Below, piece by piece: positions 58,836-64,000 of a stretch of DNA of 64,000 bases. Source of the DNA: Malus domestica (Eukaryota > Streptophyta > Magnoliopsida > Rosales > Rosaceae); contig NC_091674.1 of the NCBI RefSeq assembly GCF_042453785.1, positions 24,320,001-24,384,000 of the forward strand, written 5' to 3'. Within the stretch, counting starts at the first letter, position 1. The number at the start of each line of letters is the position of its first letter. The notes beneath the pieces were generated by a model. The model did no database searches. It was not told where the DNA came from and saw nothing but the letters and a program-made list of their open reading frames with translations. The translations under genes and the position numbers were made by a program.

Positions 58836-59217
58836 TATACAAATTTTTTTCTAGAATTTGGCTTTGAATTACATTTTTTGGTTTTGCAGTTTTTATTTTA
58901 TTAAAAACTAAAAGTATTTACCAAATAAAATTTTAATTTGTTATCCAAAAAACAAAATTTTTATTTCTATTAAGTACAATATTCCGATTCCTTACGTATT
59001 AATAATAAACACATGATAACGGTGGTTTGTAATATGTAACATCACATGATTCCTTATGTGTTAAAAAATATACTCTCCAGCATAAATTAACAAAAGTCAC
59101 CACAACTTAATCAAATCCTATTACGTCTAATTATACACCATCACACTAATACAACATATAGAATAGAACAACTCCAACTCCATATTCCTTGCGTTTTGCA
59201 TGCATGTTTTGTTGGGA

Positions 59218-59396
59218 CACAGATCTTCTCCAGATCTGAGCCTAGGGATTAATAGATTCAAACAATTGAAATTTGATTTAATGGCTACAATTATTATAAC
59301 TTTTAGAAGAGTTATCTGTTTGTAGCTGTTAGATCAAATTTCAATGGTCCGGATGTATTGATCCCTAGGCTTAGATCCAAAGAGGATTTGTGTCTG
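59218..59396. mobile_element. Foldback MITE, AT-core family
   Basis: The arms are inverted (GAGCCTAGGGATTAATA and TAAGCCTAGGGATCAATA), with CAATTGAAATTTGATTTAA and CATTGAAATTTGATCTAA further in. The core is AATTATTATAACTTTTA. Related copies are at about 49808-49984 and 61790-61957. Confidence 0.75.
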
Positions 59397-59459
59397 TTTT
59401 TGTGGGGTTAACCTATTATTATCAAGTCCAATATAGCCACTCAGTATTATATTTCTTTT

Positions 59460-59602
59460 TACTTGTAAGTAAGAAATACAAAAGATCTTAGGTTCGAATA
59501 TCGTAAATAGTGAATTCGATACCAAATTAAATTGTTTATTGTGTGCCTTAGCCAAACTTTTCCCTTCCCCAAGTATAAATTGGCAAAAAAAAAAAAAAAA
59601 AA
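59460..59602 (+). repeat. SINE-like remnant with A tail
   Basis: A B-box-like TTAGGTTCGAATATC is followed by TTTATTGTGTGCCTTAGCC, CCCCAAGTATAAATTG and a run of 18 A. It resembles the remnant at 61630-61764. Confidence 0.5.
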
Positions 59603-59740
59603 GTCCAATACAGAATACTATTTAACCCCTTTCTATATATGACACAATATACATCTGTAGTTTTTATTTTTATTTTTAACCAACAACAAAAAACATATAA
59701 AATAAAAACGCATATTTTTCTTTTCCATTATATCAATTCA

Positions 59741-60990
59741 TTAACCAACGGCCATATTGTCACCTTCTTCACCCTCCACCAGTCCCCCCAACTCCTCCAC
59801 TGCCTCACCGTCAACCGCCAGCCGCCGTTCGATCGGCTTACACTTGACTTTGTGTCGCAGCTTCCAATCCAGCGCTTGGCACCCACGCGAGCAATAATTC
59901 ACCGTCCCGCAAACCGAGCACCTCCTAAACTCGTGCGGCCTCGTCTCGGGCCGCCCGCACCCCACGTGCGAGCACAGCCTCATTCCCTGCCCCGCCATCC
60001 ACCGCCCCGACCCGAACCACTCCCTCATAAACCGGTTCGCCGGGTGGAGCTCCGGAGGCGGGACGTTGCACCCGAAGTCGCTCAGCAGCGGGCAGCTGAC
60101 CAGACCCGTCAGGCAGGCGTAGAAGTGCTGGTAATGGTGGGACCGCCACGCCGCGGAGGAGCGTAGAACGGACGCGAGCTCCCGCGCGTTGGCCTGGACA
60201 AGCAAGCGGCGTCCCTCGGTGACGTTCTGCTTGACTCCGTAACCGTCCTGGAGGCAATGGCCGAGCTCGCGAAGCGCGTCGACGTGGCCGAGGGAAGCGG
60301 CTCGAGCGCAGAGAGCCACGCCAGCGCGCAGGTCCTTATCATTCTTGGAGTAGCCGCTGCCGTTAAACTGAATCACGGCGAGCGAGTACAGCGCCAGCGC
60401 GTGGGCTCTCATGGCGGCTTTCGCCATGAGCGACACCCCGCTCCCTCGGTTTTGTAAACAGTAAAATCGGATCTGTAGCGAAAAAAGCGAAATTATTTTC
60501 CAAAAATAAAAGAAAATTACAAAAATTAAAAGAAAAGAAAATAAATAGATAAAATTAAGCGACTGACCATTCCGAGAGTGTAGGAAGCTTCGATGTTACC
60601 GGCGGTGACGCACTGTTTGAAAAACCGGTGGGCAGAATCGGACCAGTTCTTGGCCCGGATTGCAAATGCTTTTGGACCGGCCTGTGATAATACCAGAGAG
60701 TGGAGTCCTAACCGGTTCAATCTCTTACACCTATATTTTATTTTATTTTCCAAAAATTAAACCGACAAATTCATCAAGAGCAAGCAAAAAAAAGAAGAAA
60801 TCCGAGTTCACGGCGCTTACGTGAGGAGGACGTTGATGAGATCGGACGGCGAGGAAGCGGAGGAGCTGAGCTTGCAGAGGACGAAGACAACGAGATCGTC
60901 GGGCAGGCCGTCGAAGAAATCCGACTTCGCGGCTGCGTTTGATCGGCGGGAGCTTCTGAGCTTTTTTCTTTGCAGCGTCGCCGCCTCCAT
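59741..60990 (-). CDS. F-box protein with MYND zinc finger
   Basis: Three exons, 60990-60821, 60730-60568 and 60472-59741, join in frame to 354 residues. The F-box is at about residues 26-72 (FFDGLPDDLVVFVLCKL ... CKRFNRLGLH), the part that binds SKP1 in an SCF ubiquitin ligase. Sel1-like helical repeats follow (SYTLGMI, ALCARAASLGHVDALRELGH, LQDGYGVKQNVTEGRRLL), and a MYND zinc finger closes the protein at 278-322 (CSHVGC ... CSVCGTVNYCSRGCQALDW ... HKVKC), a protein-interaction domain. The order matches Arabidopsis At1g67340/At5g50450 relatives. The exons are much richer in GC than the introns and flanks. The substrate is unknown. The start at 60988-60990 gives a basic N-terminus ahead of the F-box. 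Confidence 0.92.
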
Positions 60991-61272
60991 GTTTGGCTTT
61001 CTTCTTCTTCTTCTGCAGAATCTTCACATAATCCAAGCTCTATCTTTCTCTGTGCGTATGGAAACGGTGGTTGTCTGGATGTTTGTGGGTTTTGTGAGGG
61101 TGGAGATAAAAGTCGAGAACGATGACGTCTGGACGCACTTATATACACGGGGAAGGAGGGAGACCAAACGACAAGCCAGTATGTGGGGCCCGCGAGATTG
61201 ATTTGAAGAGAATTAGTTATTAATCCTTGATTAAGTTTTCTATTTGGTTTAATTAATTTTGAGTAGTGCTAC

Positions 61273-61605
61273 TTAGGCCTGATTTGATATTAAGGTGATT
61301 CTGAAAAAAGTTGGGATCTTTTTTTGTGTTTAATAAACATTAAGCTTCAGCTTTTTTTCACAGTTTTTGGTGAAAAAAAAGCCAAAAACAAGAAGCTGCA
61401 AAACCCAGCTTTGAAAAACCAATTTTTTTTACATTTGTTTTACATAAAAGTTTACCAAACACTATGATACTGTTTTTTTTTTTTCAAAAGCATTTTTACA
61501 AAAAAGTTTACCAAACACTCTACAGCTTTATTTCACAGCCACTTATTCTCACAGCACAGCAGAAGCAGTTTTTTTTTAAAGCACAGCAATACCAAACCAG
61601 CCCTT
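61273..61605. mobile_element. hAT-like MITE, 333 bp
   Basis: The ends are inverted: TTAGGCCTGATTTGATATT and AAGGGCTGGTTTGGTATT. Flanks TAGTGCTAC and TAGTACCAC match at 7 of 9 positions. The interior has further inverted AGCTTC/CAAAAAC words. It lies upstream of the F-box gene. Confidence 0.65.
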
Positions 61606-61629
61606 AGTACCACGTCTAGTGATATTCAT

Positions 61630-61764
61630 TTCACTTATTAGTGAAAAGTCTTAGGTACTATTCTCGTCAAATATGAATTTAAACCACATTATTGCTAGCT
61701 CATTGTGAAGCTAAACACACTCCCTCCCCTTAGTATAAATAATATCGATTGTTAAAAAAAAATT
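61630..61764 (+). repeat. SINE-like remnant
   Basis: A degenerate B box (TTAGGTACTATTCTC) is followed by ACATTATTGCTAGCTCATTG, CCCTTAGTATAAATAATATC and an A run. Relatives are at 49377-49480 (minus), 59460-59602 and a fragment at 5830-5880. Confidence 0.55.
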
Positions 61765-61789
61765 AATTTTTAGTGGGAAATAAAGAAAA

Positions 61790-61957
61790 GGGATCTGATC
61801 CTCCTAATCCGCCAAATCAAGAAATCTATGTTGTTAAAATTTAATCCAACGACTACAAATAAAGACACACTTTAAAAGTTATAATAACTTCAGCAGTTAA
61901 ATTAAATTTTAACAGCACGAATCCTTGATTTAGTAGGAATATGAGAAAGGGAGCCCT
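61790..61957. mobile_element. Foldback MITE, AT-core family
   Basis: Diverged inverted arms (GGATCTGATCCTCCTAATC...TTGTTAAAATTTAATCCAAC against TGCTGTTAAAATTTAATTTAAC) with a GTTATAATAACTT core. Same family as 59218-59396. Confidence 0.55.
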
Positions 61958-63270
61958 TTCTGGAAATAAATAGGATGCTCTCTCCGGTTTTAGCGATTTG
62001 GGGTGAGACGAAAGGTCTGGTCAAAAGACTCGTTGTGGACCCCAGACTGAGCTTTAGGCCAGCCGGTGCAGGCCCCGTACAGTACGCCCTATTGTTCTGC
62101 CGAATTCACCTTGGAATTTTTTTCCCAAATTCTTTTATTTATAATTCTCCTTGGAGTTTTTAATAATTTCTAAAAAAAGATTATTACAAATTATTGAATA
62201 AGCAATGATAAAATTCATCTAAATTATAGAGATGGAAGAGCTGAAACTGAAGGAGTGGGTTAAATAGTAGAGCTCGATCCACCAAGGCATTTCACCACTA
62301 ACTAACATCACAACCGTTGGCCTTAAATTGTCATGAAAGTTAGAATTGAAAGGTTCGATGTTATTTGAATCGTTTTTTTAATACAAGTGAGCACTATATA
62401 TTTGTGTGAGGTTGTTGTAAGTAAATGTAATACGATAGCATTATTGTTACAATAACGTTTTATAATCAAAACTTAATATGTGCAAGACAATGTCGAATCT
62501 TTTGTTGTTTCTTCAAATTTTTATAATTGGTGCATTAATAATGATGTATTACATTCTCTATTATTAAATATTGTACCCTAGAAATAGATGAAAAAAAATA
62601 AAATGATAAACTCCAGGATAATCGAGTTCTTCCATCACATTTTTTAGTAACAGTAAAGGAACATGTAAGTATTATAACCAAATTCTGTAATTTATATTCA
62701 TCACTAGGATGGTCAAAACACACAATAATTAATTAGATCAAGTTGGGCACACTGGATTTTTAACATCCATTTATTTGTATAGTTAAGAAAACAAATCCGT
62801 TTTAGTTTATAGTCGAGAGAAACGTTATTCGCGTGTATTTTTTTTGTTGCAATATGAATAGACAAGATAATAATAATTTAGCATATGTTTACTCGGTGTG
62901 GGGATAAGAATGAACGGGTATAGGATAAACCATTTTCTCTGATTATCTCGTACCTTAATTTTTCAGATATAGAAGGAATACAATGGGTATGAGATATACC
63001 TACTTTTTACTATTTATTTTTTAATAAACACATGAATAAAAATAGAGTGGTGATAAACTTATCCAATCGTCTTATTTTCCCACCCATCTTTTAATAAAAA
63101 TTTAATACCAAATTTACTTTCTTGTAATATGACATATAAGACCAAAGAAAAGAAAAACCCATGCCCTATAGGTTGTCAGGTTCGTTTTTCTCCATCTTCT
63201 AGAACAACCCACCTCTCTAAATCTTCAAAAAATCAAGTCCCCTGTACCTTTGGCCATTTTAATTTGATCT
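61958..63270. other. AT-rich spacer, no gene
   Basis: No coding region, RNA gene or complete repeat recognised. Confidence 0.5.
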
Positions 63271-63457
63271 GTTTGTTTTTGTTGTTAGTACCAGCAAGCA
63301 ACCTTGAAAACTAGGATAAAGGCTTGTCTATCCACAATCCACGTACCGATTGTTGTGGGAGGTGTTTGTTTTTGTTGTTAGTACCAGCAAATAACCTTGA
63401 AAACTAGGATAAAGGCTTGTCTGTCCACAATCCACGTGCCGATTGTTGTGGGAGGTG
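63271..63457. repeat. 93-bp tandem duplication
   Basis: Two units start at 63271 and 63364 with GTTTGTTTTTGTTGTTAGTA and share ACCTTGAAAACTAGGATAAA and GATTGTTGTGGGAGGTG. They differ at about four positions by eye, so the event is fairly recent. Confidence 0.93.
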
Positions 63458-64000
63458 CAAGAAGTGGAACACGGTGTTCTCAGGGTGGGTGGCGTGCTGG
63501 AGGATGGAGAAGACACTGGGAATTGTGTAAAATGTATTGTATAGATGTGATCCTCATTGTGCACTTGATCAATTGAATTGTGTCTTTGTAGATTTTGTTT
63601 TACTCAATAAAAATAAAAATAAAAATAATTTCAATATAAAGGTTATTTTAAGAATAACAGTTGGTGGGAATATAACATTTCAAGTTTTTAACATTTTGTA
63701 GTGGGTGGGATTGTAATATGGATAGAGAAATAAGACACTGGAATGAGTCTAGTAGCACTCTAAAAATAATACTCGCAAATCTATTCTTTATAAGCAAACA
63801 CGCCTTAGTATTTTTTATACATTAAAAAGAATCAAAAGGTTAGGTTTTATCTGCAATAGTATTTTGAATAAATAAGTGGGGGAATATGTATACAACTTTA
63901 GAAAGAAAGAAAAAATTGGTGGAATCCGTCCCCATTTGTCCCAAAACGAGTTTAGGTGGGCGTCGAGACTTAATTCTAAGATTTTAATCACTTTTGGGAT
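63458..64000. other. Spacer at window end
   Basis: No gene is seen in these last 540 bases. A TAAAAA-type repeat lies near 63607-63627. Confidence 0.5.

Noticed and set aside
59639-60166. 175-residue plus-strand open frame
   Set aside because: It is antisense to the last exon of the F-box/MYND gene and has no domain.
1-64000. A linked gene cluster or new defence system
   Set aside because: The nine host genes have unrelated functions, separate promoters and both orientations; nothing supports a joint system.

Overview
This window is plant nuclear DNA from a eudicot. Genes are separated by AT-rich, transposon-filled spacers, have GT-AG introns, and the window carries a tRNA-Leu, an Au-type SINE, several MITE families and Copia elements. 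The protein sequences and the repeat mix look most like Rosaceae (apple/pear type), but that is an impression, not a measured result. I saw no operons, CRISPR arrays or gene cluster; each host gene stands alone.

Layout. 1-6.9 kb is repeats only: a SINE-like copy, a pentamer-rich foldback, a foldback carrying a solo LTR, and a 549-bp MITE. 7.0-9.6 kb holds a three-exon nodulin-like MFS transporter. 10.5-15.3 kb holds a tandem MITE pair and then a J-domain/DUF3444 gene with a long 5'UTR intron. 16.8-25.5 kb is a broken Ty1/Copia element on the minus strand, with a non-autonomous hAT element in its gag region. 26.5-33.9 kb is a decayed PIF/Harbinger element holding two hAT elements (one with eIF4G exon pieces) and a 1.6-kb solo LTR. 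34.3-34.5 kb is another solo LTR. 35.3-37.3 kb is an NF-YC gene, 38.6-39.4 kb a DUF579 polysaccharide methyltransferase, and 40.4-42.7 kb a seven-exon TITAN-like zinc-finger gene (minus). 48.0-48.5 kb is a short IDD-related protein without zinc fingers (minus). 50.9 kb is tRNA-Leu(AAG). 53.0-56.0 kb is a nine-exon dCMP deaminase with a TRIM element in its last intron. 59.7-61.0 kb is an F-box/MYND protein gene (minus). The rest is spacer with MITEs, SINE remnants and tandem duplications.

The host genes are ordinary single-copy-style genes: membrane transport, chaperone-like, CCAAT-box transcription, cell-wall methylation, endosperm development, nucleotide metabolism and ubiquitin targeting. 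They show no common pathway. The most unusual content is the nested transposons, above all a Pack-type hAT element that captured intron-containing eIF4G exons, and the zinc-finger-less IDD relative with an LxLxL motif. Splice sites were placed by eye from reading-frame continuity and GT/AG signals, so exon borders are predictions.
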